DNA of 64,000 nt from DATEDA01 sp963789885 (GTDB lineage: Bacteria; Pseudomonadota; Gammaproteobacteria; Burkholderiales; SG8-39), in the NCBI GenBank assembly GCA_963789885.1, contig CAWBNB010000030.1, forward strand, positions 186,001 to 250,000, written 5' to 3'. Below, piece by piece: positions 41,718 to 50,248 of the stretch (position 1 is its first letter; every line of letters begins with the position of its first letter). A program made the position numbers and the translations under genes. The notes below the pieces were generated by a model. The model saw nothing but the letters and a program-made list of their open reading frames with translations. It had not been told where the DNA came from and did not search any database.

Positions 41718-42139
41718 ATGCTTCGATCCCTCGCGCTCGCACTCCTCTTCCTCGGCGTCACCGCGGCGTCGCCCGCCGCCGATGTTTCCACCGAGGACGC
41801 CGCCGCCATCCGCGCCGTCATTTCGGAGCAGCTCGATGCGTTCGCCCACGACGACGGACAGCGCGCGTTCGCGCTCGCGACCAGCGGCATCCGCGAACGG
41901 TTCGGCTCACCCGAGATCTTCATGGAGATGGTCCGCACCGGCTACCCGGTGGTTTATCGGCCGAAGTCCGTGCGGTTCGAGAAGCCGGCGATGGTCGACG
42001 GCGAGGTCATCCAGCCGGTGCGGATGACCGACGCCGACGGCGAGTCGTGGATCGCGTTCTACCCGATGCAGCGCCAGCCGGACGGGGTTGGCGGATCAAC
42101 GGCTGCCAGGTGGAGAGGCTGCGCGGACAGCGCGCGTAA
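41718..42139 (+). pseudogene. DUF4864 exported protein, frameshifted near its end
   Basis: A signal peptide (MLRSLALALLFLGVTAASPA) leads into DUF4864-type sequence (AAIRAVISEQLDAFAHDDGQ, FMEMVRTGYPVVYRPKSVRF, SWIAFYPMQRQPDG). After 42086 the family end WRINGCQVERLRGQRA and TAA (42137-42139) continue in another frame. One missing base near 42088 explains it. The corrected protein is about 140 residues, normal for the family, which has a SnoaL/NTF2-like shape and unknown function. As it stands the frame runs on into the next gene region. Confidence 0.78.
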
Positions 42140-42251
42140 GCGCCTCCGCGGAGCGGGGCGCGCCGGCGGCGTGCGAGTACATCGGCTTGCCGGCTGCGGG
42201 CATCGGGCAGCGCAGGATCGAGCCGGTCGGCATGGGCGGGTGTCCGGACCC

Positions 42252-43115
42252 TCAGAAGCGGTAGAGCTTCGCGGGGTTGTCCGCGAGCACCTTGCGCCGC
42301 GCGGCCTCGTCGGGAATCCAGGTCCCGAGGAGGTTGAAGAGGCTCACCGAGCCGGTCTTGTCCGCGAACGACACGTGGGGATCGTCGCTGCCCCAGATCA
42401 GGCGGTCGGCTGCCGTCGCGGCGAGCGCCCGGGCGAGCGGCGCCGCGTCGGCGAACCCCGGCGCCTGCGACATCCGGTATACGCCGGTCAGCTTGACCCA
42501 GCAGCGCCCGTCGCCGTTGCGCAGCAGACCGAGCAGCTGCTGGAAGCCCGGTTGCGCGACACCGTCGCGCGCGAGGAACATGCCCATGTGGGCGAGCGTG
42601 AAGTCAACCTTCAGCTTTGCGAGGCGACCCATCATCTCCTGCGTCAGCCAGCCGGGCAGGAGGAAGTCGAGGCTCCATCCGAGCTCCGCGCAGCGCGGCT
42701 CAAGGCGGTTGATGCGCGGCAGGAGCCCGGCTGCGAGGCCCGGTTCCGGCGGATGCACCGGGGAGACGTTGATGCGCACGCCGCGCACGCCGAGCTCGTT
42801 CAGCCGCGCGAGCTCGGCGTCGGGCGCGTCTTCGTCGACGTCGACGATGCCGCGGCAGCGGGCGGTTCCCACCTCTCGCATCGCGTCGAGCATGCAGTCG
42901 TTGTCGCGCCCGTACGCGCTCGGCTGCACGAAGACGAAGCGCTCGATGCCGAGCTTCGCCGCGAGCGCGAGGTACTCGTCGAGCGGTGCCAGGGGCGGCT
43001 TGTAGCGCAGCTTCGGATCGCGGTACGGATAGCGGGATTCGGGCCCGAAGACGTGAAAGTGGGCGTCGCACGCGCCGGGCGGTGCGCGGAATGCGGGCGG
43101 GATGGTTTCCTTCAT
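42252..43115 (-). CDS. Amidohydrolase family 2 protein (PDC-lactonase-like TIM barrel)
   Basis: 287 residues: the metal-binding DAHFHVFGP near the N-terminus, FVFVQPSAYGRDNDCMLDAM, GVRGVRINVSPVHPPEPG, LAHMGMFLARDGV and LIWGSDDPHVSF near the end. These are the motifs of the 2-pyrone-4,6-dicarboxylate lactonase (LigI) branch. Members hydrolyse lactones or decarboxylate in aromatic catabolism. It is the last gene in a five-gene minus-strand run including a Bug receptor and a carboxymuconolactone decarboxylase-like gene. Confidence 0.88.
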   Translation of the reverse strand: MKETIPPAFRAPPGACDAHFHVFGPESRYPYRDPKLRYKPPLAPLDEYLALAAKLGIERFVFVQPSAYGRDNDCMLDAMREVGTARCRGIVDVDEDAPDAELARLNELGVRGVRINVSPVHPPEPGLAAGLLPRINRLEPRCAELGWSLDFLLPGWLTQEMMGRLAKLKVDFTLAHMGMFLARDGVAQPGFQQLLGLLRNGDGRCWVKLTGVYRMSQAPGFADAAPLARALAATAADRLIWGSDDPHVSFADKTGSVSLFNLLGTWIPDEAARRKVLADNPAKLYRF

Positions 43116-43152
43116 GCGCTCTCCACTCGACCTCGCTTGCTCGGGACCTCGT

Positions 43153-44142
43153 TCACTCGACCTTGACCCCGGCCTTCTCGATGACCGCCCGCCACATGCC
43201 GATCTCGCGCTCGATCAGGCGGGAGTATTCCGCGGTGCCGACGCTGATCGGGTGGGCGCCCTGCGTCGCGAGGAATTCCAGGACTTTGGGCTTCGACGTG
43301 GCTTTCGCGATTTCCTGCTGCAGCCGCGCGATCGCGTCCGGCGGCGTGCCCGCAGGCGCCAGGAAGCCGAAGCGGTAGACCATGTCGTAGTCCGGATACC
43401 CGGACTCGGCGAACGTCGGCACGTCGGGCAGCAGGGGAATCCGCTGTGCTCCGCTGATCGCGAGCGGCCGCACCTTGCCGCTGCGGACGTGCCCGGCCGC
43501 CGCGCCGACGCTCGACACGGTGACGTCGATGCGGTCGCCGACGACCTCGGTCAGCGCGGCCGCGACGCCCTTGAACGGGACGTGCACGAGCTCGATGCCC
43601 GCCTGGATCGTGAAGAGCTCGGTCGCGAGATGCGCGGAGGCGCCTTGACCGCCGGAGCCGTAGGTCAGGGTGCGCGGCTTCGCCTTCGCGAGCGTCACCA
43701 TGTCGCGGAGCGACTCGACCGGCAGGCCCGGCCGCGCGACCATGATCGCCGGCGCCTCGACCGCGAGCACCACCGGCACGAGGTCCTTGAGCGGGTCGTA
43801 GGGCAGCTTCGCGTACAGGCCGGCCGAGATCATGTACGAGCTGTCGGTGAACACGAGCGTGTGGCCGTCCGGCGCGGACTTCGCGACCTCCGCCGTGCCG
43901 AGCGTTCCGCCGCCGCCGCCGCGGTTCTCGACGACGAACTGCTGTCCGAGCTGCTGCGAGAGCTCCTGTGCGATCGCGCGCGCTGCGACGTCGGTCAGCG
44001 CCCCCGGCGCGAACGGCACCATGATCCGCACCGGTTTAGCCGGCCAGGCGGTCTGCGCGAGCGCTGCGGGCGCGACGGCAAGGCAGAGCGCCGCGGCGAG
44101 CGCTCTCGTCAGCACGATGAAGCCGACGTGCCGCGGCCTCAT
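43153..44142 (-). CDS. Bug-family (TctC-like) periplasmic solute-binding protein
   Basis: 329 residues from the ATG at 44142. A signal peptide (GFIVLTRALAAALCLAVAPA, cleavage near ALAQ) is followed by the Bug hallmarks WPAKPVRIMVPFAPGALTDV, VENRGGGGGTLGTAEVAKSA, PDGHTLVF and VPTFAESGYPDYDM. Bug receptors are hugely expanded in Burkholderiales and bind organic acids, often without an adjacent transporter as here. Its start overlaps the preceding gene by four bases (ATGA). Confidence 0.93.
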   Translation of the reverse strand: MRPRHVGFIVLTRALAAALCLAVAPAALAQTAWPAKPVRIMVPFAPGALTDVAARAIAQELSQQLGQQFVVENRGGGGGTLGTAEVAKSAPDGHTLVFTDSSYMISAGLYAKLPYDPLKDLVPVVLAVEAPAIMVARPGLPVESLRDMVTLAKAKPRTLTYGSGGQGASAHLATELFTIQAGIELVHVPFKGVAAALTEVVGDRIDVTVSSVGAAAGHVRSGKVRPLAISGAQRIPLLPDVPTFAESGYPDYDMVYRFGFLAPAGTPPDAIARLQQEIAKATSKPKVLEFLATQGAHPISVGTAEYSRLIEREIGMWRAVIEKAGVKVE

Positions 44143-44699
44143 AGTGGCTTCAGCGGTGGCGGCGCGTTCTCGGGCAGCGGCATCGACGCGGTGTTGAGGA
44201 CCATCGCCATCATCGAGTAGTAACCGGAGAGCGCGAGGAGCTCGAGCGCGCCGTCGAGATCGAAGCGCCGCGTGATGTCCGCAAACGCCTGGTCGCGTAC
44301 GTGACCGGTCGCATGCACGTCGCGGCAGAACGCGTACACGGCGGTTTCTTCCGGCGACATCCCCTCCGGCTCCCGGCCCTGCGCGATCGCTTCGATGATC
44401 CGAGCGTCGAGACCGCCCTTGCGCGCGAGCTTCTCGTGCATGTACCACTCGTGCTGGCAGGTCCAGCGGCGCGCGGTCACCAGCACCGCGAGCTCGAGGA
44501 GCGCCGCCGGGAGCTTGCTCCCCCAGCGGAGCTGCTCGCCGAGACTCTGCATGCGGCGCGCGAGCTCCGGATGATGGATCAGGGCGATGAACGGTCCGCG
44601 CACCTCGCCGCGCGGGCCGGCGGAGATCTCCGCCGCAACCGCGCGCTGCGCCTCGGTCATCGTCTCGGGAGTCAGCTTCGGGAAGCGCGTGGCTGTCAC
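44139..44699 (-). CDS. Carboxymuconolactone decarboxylase-family protein
   Basis: 186 residues from a GTG at 44699 (VTATRFPKLTPETMTEAQRA), chosen because GGAG lies six bases upstream and the GTGA overlaps the stop of the upstream gene; an ATG at 44711 is the alternative. The CMD fold is shown by FIALIHHPELARRMQSLGEQ, LLELAVLVTARRWTCQHEWY and MHEKLARKGGLDARIIEAIA, with Cys-x2-Glu-x3-His-type active-site spacing. Family members include decarboxylases of aromatic catabolism and AhpD-like peroxidases. Confidence 0.88.
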   Translation of the reverse strand: MTATRFPKLTPETMTEAQRAVAAEISAGPRGEVRGPFIALIHHPELARRMQSLGEQLRWGSKLPAALLELAVLVTARRWTCQHEWYMHEKLARKGGLDARIIEAIAQGREPEGMSPEETAVYAFCRDVHATGHVRDQAFADITRRFDLDGALELLALSGYYSMMAMVLNTASMPLPENAPPPLKPL

Positions 44700-45715
44700 T
44701 TGTAGCTCCATACCGCCGGTTTCGCTCCGGTCTCCGCGAGCGCGGCGAGCGGCCGCCAGTGGAGCGCGCGGACCTCCCCGAACTCGCGCTCGAGGCGCGT
44801 CCACGAGTCGCCGCCGTCCGCGCTGCGGAAGACCTGGCCGAGGTTGGTGCAGGCGAAGATCAGCCGGGGATCGGCGGCATTGGTCGCGACGCACCACGGC
44901 GTGCTGTTCAGCCGTCCGGGCAGGTCGACGTCGCTCCAGCTGCGGCCGCCGTTGCGGCTGCGCAGGAGCCGCCCCGTGTTGCCCGGCGGGCCATTGCCGT
45001 TCGTCAGGAAGAGCGAGGCGCCGTCGGCGCTCGGCGTGATCGCTCGCGTGTACTGCCAGGGCGAATCCAGCTTCTCGAACGTCCAGGTCTCGCCGTTGTC
45101 CTCGCTGCGGTGGAGGCCCTTGTTCGTCGTCGCGAGCACCGACTTGCCGCCGTCGGCGTTGCGGATCACCGCGAGTCCATGGATGTCGGCGGAGACGAGC
45201 CCCTGCTCGAGGAGCTTCCAGTTGCGCCCGCGGTCGGTGCTCCGGTAGATGCCGCCGATCTCGACGCTCGCCCAGAGCGTGCCGCGGTCGACCGGGTCGA
45301 ACAGGATCTGCGTGACGCGAGTCGGCCCGCGGTTGATCTCGGAGAACGTCCGGATGCCGGGCGCGGCAAGGGCTTCCCAGCTCGCGCCGCCGTCCGCGGA
45401 ACGATAGAAGGCCGCCGGCCGCGTCCCGGCGAAAAGGGTTCGCGGGTCGTCCGGATCCTGCGCGACGGCCCACACGTCCTGCATCGGGGAGGGGAGGTGC
45501 GTCCAGCTCGCCGTGGATTCGTTCCAGCGGAAGGCGCCCATGTCGGTGCCGGCGTACAGCGCGTCCGGATCCCCGGGATGGCTCGACAGCGACCACACGC
45601 GCGCCTCGGTGTAGAGGCCGGAGTGGCTGTTCGGATGGATCCAGCTCGCGCCGAGGTCGTCGCTGAACCAGGCGGAATGGCCGGCGGTCCCGGCGTAGAC
45701 CTTGATCTTTTCCAT
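44696..45715 (-). CDS. BNR/Asp-box beta-propeller protein
   Basis: 339 residues from the ATG at 45715 (MEKIKVYAGTAGHSAWFSDD). Seven or so Asp-box-like repeats are visible: STDRGRNWKLLE, SEDNGETWTFE, SRNGGRSWSDV, SADGGDSWTRL and RSADGGASWEALA, each with the S-x-D/N-x-G-x-x-W pattern of sialidase-type propellers. There is no signal peptide. Such proteins of the exo-alpha-sialidase-like group occur beside aromatic-acid catabolic genes in Burkholderiales; the role is unknown. It overlaps the CMD gene downstream. Confidence 0.85.
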   Translation of the reverse strand: MEKIKVYAGTAGHSAWFSDDLGASWIHPNSHSGLYTEARVWSLSSHPGDPDALYAGTDMGAFRWNESTASWTHLPSPMQDVWAVAQDPDDPRTLFAGTRPAAFYRSADGGASWEALAAPGIRTFSEINRGPTRVTQILFDPVDRGTLWASVEIGGIYRSTDRGRNWKLLEQGLVSADIHGLAVIRNADGGKSVLATTNKGLHRSEDNGETWTFEKLDSPWQYTRAITPSADGASLFLTNGNGPPGNTGRLLRSRNGGRSWSDVDLPGRLNSTPWCVATNAADPRLIFACTNLGQVFRSADGGDSWTRLEREFGEVRALHWRPLAALAETGAKPAVWSYK

Positions 45716-45825
45716 CGCGAAAATACTCCCACAATGCGGCAATTTGCGTCGGCGGGTACGGTCGGAGCCGCACGCCCGAAAATCCGGTCTAATCGCATCC
45801 CCGAGGTCAATCGAGGAGGAACGCC

Positions 45826-46656
45826 ATGAGTCTGCGCGGCAAGACCATCTTCATCTCCGGCGCCTCGCGCGGGATCGGCCTCGAGATCGTGAAGCGCGCG
45901 GCGCAGGACGGCGCGAACGTCGCGCTGATCGCCAAGACCGGCGAGCCGAATCCGAAGCTGCCCGGCACGATCCATACCGCGGCCGCCGAGATCGAGGCGG
46001 CCGGCGGCAAGGCGCTGCCGATCATGGGCGACATCCGCGACGATGCCCAGGTGCAGGCGGCGGCCAGGCGCGCCGCCGATCATTTCGGCGGGATCGACAT
46101 CCTGGTGAACAACGCGAGCGCGATCTCGCTCACCGGCACGCTCGAGACGCCGATGAAGCGCTTCGACCTGATGTTCGGGGTCAACGTACGCGGCACCTAT
46201 TGCTGCTCGCAGGCGTGCCTGCCGTATCTCAAGCAATCGGCGGCGGCTGGCCGCAACCCGCACATCCTCACGCTTTCGCCGCCGCTCAACATGAATCCGC
46301 GCTGGTTCAAGAACCACGTCGCGTACACGATGGCGAAGTACGGCATGAGCATGTGCGTGCTCGGGATGGCCGAGGAGTTCCGCGCGGACGGGATCGCCGT
46401 GAACGCGCTCTGGCCGCGCACCGTGATCAACACCGCCGCGCTCGCGATGATCCCGGGCGTCGATCCGAAGCTCTGCCGCACACCCGCCATCCTCGCCGAC
46501 GCGGCGTACGCCATCTTCAATCGCGACGCGCGCAAGCACACCGGCAACTTCTACATCGACGACGAGGTGCTGGCGGCGGAGGGCGTCACCGATCTGGGCG
46601 AGTACGCGGTCGTGCCGGGCACGAAGAAATTCATCCCCGACCTTTTCCTCGACTAG
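45826..46656 (+). CDS. Short-chain dehydrogenase, HSDL2-like
   Basis: 276 residues. NADP-type glycine motif ISGASRGIGLEIVKRAAQDG near the N-terminus, VNNASAIS, ILTLSPPLNMNPRWFKNHVA, YTMAKYGMSMCVLGMAEEFR (Tyr and Lys of the active site) and LWPRTVINTAAL. The TLSPPLN segment and the long C-terminal part are typical of HSDL2-related proteins. The catalytic Ser is present (LSPP). It is divergent from the BNR gene and convergent with the TRAP genes. Substrate unknown. Confidence 0.9.
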   Translation: MSLRGKTIFISGASRGIGLEIVKRAAQDGANVALIAKTGEPNPKLPGTIHTAAAEIEAAGGKALPIMGDIRDDAQVQAAARRAADHFGGIDILVNNASAISLTGTLETPMKRFDLMFGVNVRGTYCCSQACLPYLKQSAAAGRNPHILTLSPPLNMNPRWFKNHVAYTMAKYGMSMCVLGMAEEFRADGIAVNALWPRTVINTAALAMIPGVDPKLCRTPAILADAAYAIFNRDARKHTGNFYIDDEVLAAEGVTDLGEYAVVPGTKKFIPDLFLD

Positions 46657-46660
46657 CAGG

Positions 46661-47944
46661 TCACGCGCCTGCGAGGAAGAGCCGCATGCTCCAGAGCGTA
46701 ATCTGCGGCACATACGTGATCACGACCAGCGCTGCCAGATACAGGAACAGGAACGGCACGATGCCGCGGTAGATCGTCCGGAGCGGCAGGCCGAGTGCCG
46801 ACTGCGCGACGAAGATGTTGATCCCGAACGGCGGGGTGAAGAGGCCGATCGCGAGATTGACGGTGACGATGAGCCCGAAGTGCACGGTGTCGATGCCGAA
46901 CGACTTCACCACCGGCACCAGGAGCGGTGTCAGGACGAGGATCGCCGACAGCGGGTCGATGAAGCAGCCGACCACGAGCAGTAAGACGTTGATCGCGGCG
47001 AGCACGCTCCAGGGCTCGAGGGCGAGCGCCTGGATCCACTGAACCAGCTTCACCGGCACCTGGTTCACCGTGAGCACCCAGGAGAAGACGCTCGCGCAGG
47101 CGACGATGATGAGCACCTGGGCGGTGAGCAGCGCCGTCGCCGCCGCGGCGTCGATCACCTCGCCCCACGACAGCTCGCGATAGACAAGCCGCGTGACCAG
47201 CGCCGCGTAGACGCACGCCACGCCCGCCGCCTCGACCGGCGAGAAGACGCCCCCGTAGATCCCGCCGAGGATGATGACCGGCGCGCCGAGCGCCCAGGTG
47301 CCGCGCACGAGCGCGCGCGCGAACACGCGGGCGTCGAAACTGCCGACCGCCGGAATGCCGGTCCGCCGCGCGTACCAGAACACGTAGACGGCGATCAGGC
47401 CCGCGATAAGCAGGCCGGGCAGCACGCCCGCGGCGTAGAGGCGCGGCACCGATTCCTCGGCCGCCATGCCGTAGATGATCATCGGGATCGACGGCGGGAT
47501 GATGATGTCGATCGCGCCCACCGCGGTGATGAGGCCGGCGGAGAACGTCTCCGGGTAGCGCGCGCCGCGCATCGCCGGCAGCATGATCCGGCCGACGGTG
47601 GCGACGGTCGCCGCGCTTGCGCCAGAGATCGCGCCGAAGATCGCGGAGGTGCCCACGGTCGTCAGCCCCAGGCTGCCGCGCACCGAACCGACCCCTGCCT
47701 GCACGACGTCGACGATCCGCGCGGCGACGCTGCCGCGCCCCATCAGCTCCCCGGCATAGAGAAAGAAGGGCACTGCGAGCAGCGCGAAGCTGTCGATCGC
47801 GCCGTAGAGGTTCTGGTGCAGGGCCGCCAGCGGCACGTTCATGAAGAGCACCAGTGCCACCGACGCCGACGCGAGCAGCACGAGGTAGATCGGGAAGCCG
47901 GCGAGGAGGAGCGCGACCGGCAGGACCGCGAGCGCGAACGTCAC
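46661..47944 (-). CDS. TRAP transporter large permease (DctM)
   Basis: 427 residues from the GTG at 47944 that overlaps the DctQ stop (GTGA). About twelve membrane helices and DctM marks: FFLYAGELMGRGSVAARIVD, GTSAIFGAISGASAATVATV, IDIIIPPSIPMIIYGMAAEE, GGVFSPVEAAGVACVYA and FTPPFGINIFVAQSAL. It forms the transport channel with DctQ. A periplasmic DctP receptor gene is not adjacent on this strand. Confidence 0.93.
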   Translation of the reverse strand: MTFALAVLPVALLLAGFPIYLVLLASASVALVLFMNVPLAALHQNLYGAIDSFALLAVPFFLYAGELMGRGSVAARIVDVVQAGVGSVRGSLGLTTVGTSAIFGAISGASAATVATVGRIMLPAMRGARYPETFSAGLITAVGAIDIIIPPSIPMIIYGMAAEESVPRLYAAGVLPGLLIAGLIAVYVFWYARRTGIPAVGSFDARVFARALVRGTWALGAPVIILGGIYGGVFSPVEAAGVACVYAALVTRLVYRELSWGEVIDAAAATALLTAQVLIIVACASVFSWVLTVNQVPVKLVQWIQALALEPWSVLAAINVLLLVVGCFIDPLSAILVLTPLLVPVVKSFGIDTVHFGLIVTVNLAIGLFTPPFGINIFVAQSALGLPLRTIYRGIVPFLFLYLAALVVITYVPQITLWSMRLFLAGA

Positions 47945-48423
47945 GTGCCGGGGCCCTTGGCCGCGCGCCGCACCACGCCGTAGACGGCGATCAGGCCCAT
48001 GAGCCCGAACGCGATCGCTACCGCCGAGTGCGCGATCCAGCTCGGCAGCCCGAGCGCGTCGCTCCGCCGGCCGATCTCGAACATCCGCGCGGTGTAGCGG
48101 CACGACTCGCCGAGCACGAGCGCCGAGAGCGCCGCCGCGACGACGGCCTCGGCAAGACGGAGCCAGCCGCGCGCCACTGCGGGCAGCCGTTCGGCGACGA
48201 GATCCATCCGCAGGTGCATCCGGCGCCAGGTCACGACCACCACGCCGAGAAACGTCATCCAGACCATCAGGAAGATCTGCAGCTCGTCCGCGCCGAGGAT
48301 CGGCGCGCGGAAGACGTAGCGCGCGACGACGTTCGCGAAGTCGACGAGGACGGCGAGGACGAGCGCGTACGCGACGATCCGCTCCACCGCCCGCGTGAAG
48401 CGGTCGGCGAACCGCTCGATCAA
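47941..48423 (-). CDS. TRAP transporter small permease (DctQ)
   Basis: 160 residues from the TTG at 48423 that overlaps the MmgE/PrpD stop (TTGA). Four membrane helices and the DctQ blocks NVVARYVFRAPILGADELQI, FLMVWMTFLGVVVVTWRRMH and LRMDLVAERLP. It assembles with DctM. The longer upstream frame has no family sequence. Confidence 0.88.
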   Translation of the reverse strand: MIERFADRFTRAVERIVAYALVLAVLVDFANVVARYVFRAPILGADELQIFLMVWMTFLGVVVVTWRRMHLRMDLVAERLPAVARGWLRLAEAVVAAALSALVLGESCRYTARMFEIGRRSDALGLPSWIAHSAVAIAFGLMGLIAVYGVVRRAAKGPGT

Positions 48424-49793
48424 CTGCGGCCCCGTACCAGCGCGGTGAGATCGCGGACGTCGGCGAGCGAGTCGAGGGCCGCGACCGCGCCGATCACCGC
48501 GTCCGCGTCGGCGAGCGGCCGCGGCGCGAGTGCCCAGCAGCGCCGGAACTTCGCGAGCTGCACCGCGCGCGAGAGCGGATTGTCGGGATGGCCGATCGCC
48601 TTGTCGACCGGCCGATCCCAGGTCCAGCCGTTCTTCAGCCGGATCGCGAAGCGCTGCGGCCAGAGCGCGTTCGGATCGGGGTTTGCATCCTGCTCCACGC
48701 GGATCCGCGCCGCGAGCGCGTGCGTCGCAGCGTCGGTGAGGCTCGCGCCGGCGAACGCCTCGGGGCCCACTTCGCCGCGCAGGAGTTCCGTCGCCATCAC
48801 GAACGGAATGCAGAGGCGGGCGTAGTTCGGCGCCGGGCTCGGGATGTCGGGCCGGCCGACGAGGCGGAAGGTGAGCGGCGTCACCCACCCGTGGATCGAG
48901 TCGATCTCCTCGGCGGCGAACGCGCGCTCCTTCCGTGCGCGCTGGACGGCGTCGATCGCTGCGTGCGTGAGACGCCCGCTCGGGAAGGGCTTGTGCGAGA
49001 GCCGCGTGATCTGCCACGTCCGCCCGAGCTCCGCCCACCAGGTGTCGATGTCCGACTCGGGCTCGAACAGCTTGTAGAACCCGTACGGTCCGGTCAGCAC
49101 GTCGTGCGGGCCGGTCAGACCGGCGGCGGCGAGATCGACCGCATTCAGTCCCGCGCGCGCATTGAAGCCCACCTGCAGCCCGAGGACCATCGAGCCTTCG
49201 AGATGCGCCTGCAGCGTGCCCGAGGTCTGGCCGTAGAGGATGCCGAACGCATCGACGAGCGCGGGCGCGTCGAGACCGGCCATCTTGCCGGCGCCGGCGA
49301 CGACGCCGAAGCCGCCGACGGTCGCCGGGCGGAAGAACCGCATCGGCGAACGCGACGCGGCGCCGATCGTGCACGCGACCTCGACGCCGAGTACCGTCGC
49401 CGCGATGAGCTCCCGGCCGCTCACCGGCTGCCCGCGCGCGCCGCGTCGCTCGGCGGTGGCGACGAGCGCGGAGAAGAGCGTCGCCATCGGATGCACGACC
49501 GCCGGCTCGTGCACGCAGTCCCACTCGAGCGCGTGGATCTGATAGGCGTTGACCACCGCCGCCGCGCCGGCGGGCAGTCGCCTGCCATCGACCCAGACGG
49601 TTGATTCCTCGCCGGCGCCCCAGCTCGCTGCGGTCGCGACGAGCTCGCGCACGCGCGGCGCGCTGGCGCCGCCCGCGCCGACGCCGAGGGTGTCCAGGAT
49701 GAACGTCTTCGCCGCTGCGATCGCACGCGGCGGCAGATCCTCGTAGCGCGTGCGCGCGACCAGCTCGGCGAGGGGGAGGACGGGATTGATCAT
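48420..49793 (-). CDS. MmgE/PrpD-family protein
   Basis: 457 residues of the MmgE/PrpD fold: LAELVARTRYEDLPPRAIAA, AKTFILDTLGVG, VNAYQIHALEWDCVHEPAVV (a His-containing block), HPMATLFSALVATAERRGA and KPFPSGRLTHAAIDAVQRAR. Related proteins are 2-methylcitrate dehydratase and cis-aconitate decarboxylase-like enzymes, but most family members have unknown substrates. It overlaps the cupin gene upstream and DctQ downstream and shares a family with the protein at 51087-52460. Confidence 0.92.
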   Translation of the reverse strand: MINPVLPLAELVARTRYEDLPPRAIAAAKTFILDTLGVGAGGASAPRVRELVATAASWGAGEESTVWVDGRRLPAGAAAVVNAYQIHALEWDCVHEPAVVHPMATLFSALVATAERRGARGQPVSGRELIAATVLGVEVACTIGAASRSPMRFFRPATVGGFGVVAGAGKMAGLDAPALVDAFGILYGQTSGTLQAHLEGSMVLGLQVGFNARAGLNAVDLAAAGLTGPHDVLTGPYGFYKLFEPESDIDTWWAELGRTWQITRLSHKPFPSGRLTHAAIDAVQRARKERAFAAEEIDSIHGWVTPLTFRLVGRPDIPSPAPNYARLCIPFVMATELLRGEVGPEAFAGASLTDAATHALAARIRVEQDANPDPNALWPQRFAIRLKNGWTWDRPVDKAIGHPDNPLSRAVQLAKFRRCWALAPRPLADADAVIGAVAALDSLADVRDLTALVRGRS

Positions 49794-50185
49794 GCGCCCG
49801 ACCAGGTCTTCCGCGGCGGCGACTTGATCTCGATCGCGACGCAGTCCTCGAGCGTTTCGCTCCAGTGCGGCACGCCGCGGGGATGCAGCCAGGCATCCCC
49901 AGCGCGTGCGATGAATTCGCGGCCGTCGATGACGAGTCGCATGCTGCCCTTGACGAGGTAGACGATCGACTCGTGGTCGTCGTGCGTGTGCTCGGGAACG
50001 CGCACACCCTTCGCCTCGAAGAGCTCGATCAGCAGCATGTCGTCGCCGACGACGAGCGGCTTGATCGTCATCTCGCCTGCGCTCGCTGCGCCTTCGAGCG
50101 TCGTCATGCGATCGACCCGCGCCGCCGCGGCGGGAAAGAAGACGCCCGCGCTTTTCGGCAGCAGGCGCGGATCGGACCCATCCAT
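49790..50185 (-). CDS. Cupin-domain protein
   Basis: 131 residues: GDDMLLIELFEAKGVRVPEH, THDDHESIVYLVKGSMRLVI, FIARAGDAWLHPRGVPHWSE and CVAIEIKSP. The two His-rich cupin motifs (H-x-H-like EHTHDDHE and the second HPRGVPHW) give a metal-binding cupin-2. Its end overlaps the MmgE/PrpD start. The enzyme or sensing role is not known. Confidence 0.9.
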   Translation of the reverse strand: MDGSDPRLLPKSAGVFFPAAAARVDRMTTLEGAASAGEMTIKPLVVGDDMLLIELFEAKGVRVPEHTHDDHESIVYLVKGSMRLVIDGREFIARAGDAWLHPRGVPHWSETLEDCVAIEIKSPPRKTWSGA

Positions 50186-50248
50186 CGTGATCCTCCCTCT
50201 AGCGGTTCAATCGTCCCCGGCAGGACAGAACGATTGCCTGGGACGAGC

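Noticed and set aside
50195..50235. Inverted repeat CAATCGT / ACGATTG between the cupin and GntR genes
   Set aside because: Only seven base pairs with a 16-base loop and no T-tract; too weak to call a terminator or operator.
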